From Treponema sp. (GTDB taxonomy: Bacteria > Spirochaetota > Spirochaetia > Treponematales > Breznakiellaceae): a stretch of 6,591 bases of DNA. This document shows positions 5,395 to 6,591 of this stretch, piece after piece. The notes under the pieces were generated by a model. The model searched no databases. It was not told the origin of the DNA and saw only the letters and a program-made list of their open reading frames with translations. The stretch's first letter is position 1, and every line of letters starts with the position of its first letter. The translations under genes were made by a program, and so were the position numbers. The DNA is taken from assembly GCA_031279925.1 (NCBI GenBank), contig JAITHQ010000018.1, positions 1-6,591 on the forward strand. Reading direction: 5' to 3'.

Positions 5395-6591
5395 AGAATT
5401 GATTAAAAGTCTGACCCTTGAGGAAAAAGCCCGGTTGTGCGGCGGCGAGGACTTTTGGCATCTGCGCGGCGTGGACCGGCTGGGTATTCCGCAGGTGATG
5501 GTAAGCGATGGCCCGCATGGCCTGCGCAAGCAGAAAGACAATCCCGATCATCTGGGGCATAACGACAGCATTAAGGCCGTTTGTTTTCCTGCCGCCTGCG
5601 CCACCGCGTCTTCTTTTGACAAGAAACTGCTTCAAAAGATGGGTGAAGCGTTAGGTGAAGAGTGCCAGGCGGAAAATGTATCGGTAATTCTTGGCCCCGC
5701 GATAAATATAAAACGAAGCCCGCTCTGCGGGCGCAACTTTGAGTATGTTTCCGAGGACCCTTACCTCGCGGGAAAAAGCGCGGCGTCCCTTATTAGGGGG
5801 ATACAGAGCAAAAATGTGGGGACAAGCCTCAAACATTTTGCGCTTAACAACCAGGAGTTTTTCCGCACCACCGTTGACGTTATTGCCGATGAACGGACCA
5901 TGCGCGAGATATACCTTGCCGCTTTTGAAACGGCGGTCAAAGAGGCGCAACCCTGGACGGTAATGTGTTCGTATAACAAAATAAACGGGACCCATTCACC
6001 GGAAAACTATTGGCTGCTGACCGAAGTTTTGCGTAATGAATGGGGTTTTACGGGCTGTGTCGTCAGCGACTGGTACGGCACCAGCGACCGCGTGGCGGGG
6101 ATTAAGGCCGGCCAGGACCTTGAGATGCCCTATTCCGGCGGCCACAATGACCAGGCGCTTGCGGAGGCGGTGCAAAACGGGACGCTGCCGGAAACGGTTC
6201 TTGACACGGCGGTTGAGCGTATTTTGACCCTGATATTTAAGTTTACCGAAAATCGCATAACAGCGAAATTCGATCGCGAGGCGCATCATGCGCTGAGCGG
6301 GGAAATCGAAACAGAGAGCGCGGTACTCCTCAAAAATGAGGGTGGTCCCGAAAAGGGACTGCTGCCGCTCAAAAAGGACGCCCGTATTCTCTTTGTCGGC
6401 GCTTTTGCCGAAAAGCCCCGGTTCCAGGGCGGCGGCAGTTCCCATATAAACGCGCATAAAGCAACCGGCGCGCTTGACGCGGCAAAAGCCCGCGGCATTG
6501 CGGTGGATTACATTGAGGGCTTTACGGCGGATCAAGAAACCAATGACCCCGCCGCGCTCCAGGCGGCTGTTGCGGCGGCGCAAAAAGCCGA
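5378..6591 (+). CDS. Glycoside hydrolase family 3 (beta-glucosidase-like), 3'-truncated
   Basis: This is the first 404 residues of a GH3 exo-glycosidase, most like cytoplasmic beta-glucosidases; the frame is still open at the window edge. GH3 enzymes remove a terminal non-reducing beta-linked sugar with retention of configuration. The N-terminal TIM-barrel domain covers about 1-290: LTLEEKARLCGGEDFWH, VSDGPHGLR (42-50), FPAACATASSFD, LGPAINIKRSPLCGRNFEYVSEDPYLAG (about 105-132), the substrate-binding SLKHFALNNQE (150-160), and CVVSDWYGT (227-235), whose Asp231 is the expected nucleophile. The second alpha/beta domain starts near 310 (TESAVLLKNEG, LLPLKKDARILFVG, then FQGGGSSHIN at 349-358). 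The acid/base residue should lie beyond the window. Whole family members run about 700-850 residues, so roughly half is visible. No signal peptide is seen, so it should act inside the cell on sugars brought in by the transporters. Beta-xylosidase or other specificity cannot be excluded. Confidence 0.95.
   Translation, partial: MNVNIKELIKSLTLEEKARLCGGEDFWHLRGVDRLGIPQVMVSDGPHGLRKQKDNPDHLGHNDSIKAVCFPAACATASSFDKKLLQKMGEALGEECQAENVSVILGPAINIKRSPLCGRNFEYVSEDPYLAGKSAASLIRGIQSKNVGTSLKHFALNNQEFFRTTVDVIADERTMREIYLAAFETAVKEAQPWTVMCSYNKINGTHSPENYWLLTEVLRNEWGFTGCVVSDWYGTSDRVAGIKAGQDLEMPYSGGHNDQALAEAVQNGTLPETVLDTAVERILTLIFKFTENRITAKFDREAHHALSGEIETESAVLLKNEGGPEKGLLPLKKDARILFVGAFAEKPRFQGGGSSHINAHKATGALDAAKARGIAVDYIEGFTADQETNDPAALQAAVAAAQKA

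Noticed and set aside
5996..6583. 195-codon minus-strand open frame opposite the GH3 gene
   Set aside because: It is antisense to conserved GH3 motifs including the nucleophile region. The protein is Arg-rich and resembles no family I know, as expected for a shadow frame.

Overview
This window is a bacterial carbohydrate-uptake and carbohydrate-processing locus. Every convincing gene lies on the + strand. From start to end it holds: the 3' end of a LacA/NodL/Maa-type sugar O-acetyltransferase (1-345); an AT-rich intergenic region with a plausible promoter and dyads (346-488); a sugar-binding lipoprotein (489-1736); a 71-base gap with a strong stem-loop; two MalF/MalG-type ABC permeases (1808-2698, 2710-3543); a second, complete O-acetyltransferase (3592-4191); an MFS transporter of the sugar/FucP-like kind (4204-5394); and the first 404 codons of a glycoside hydrolase family 3 enzyme (5378 to the window edge).

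The six genes from 489 onward look like one operon. They share a strand, and the gaps are 71, 11, 48 and 12 bases, followed by a 17-base overlap at the MFS/GH3 junction. Each start has a Shine-Dalgarno-like sequence, and no convincing terminator breaks the run, although the hairpin after the binding-protein gene may act as a partial one. The likely logic, which is inference, is this: the lipoprotein captures a mono- or oligosaccharide outside the membrane and the two permeases form the channel. The ATPase is not encoded here and is probably a shared MsmK/UgpC-type subunit from elsewhere. The GH3 enzyme has no signal peptide, so it would cleave the imported glycoside in the cytoplasm. The acetyltransferase and MFS protein, only 12 bases apart, could acetylate and move a sugar, either as uptake of a second sugar or as export of non-metabolisable sugars, by analogy with the proposed role of LacA.

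The organism cannot be named from sequence alone. The lipoprotein signal with a TTG start, the binding-protein plus two-permease arrangement without an ATPase, mid-range but uneven GC, and the MFS and GH3 types fit an anaerobic gut bacterium. My best guess is a spirochaete such as a Treponema relative, with Clostridia as the alternative. This is a low-to-moderate confidence impression based on protein resemblance.

I found no RNA genes, insertion sequences, CRISPR arrays, attachment sites or origins. The region is mostly ordinary metabolic DNA. The points most worth a second look are the paired acetyltransferases around the transporter, the hairpin between the binding protein and the permeases, the AT-rich dyads near the operon promoter, and the acetyltransferase-MFS-GH3 coupling.
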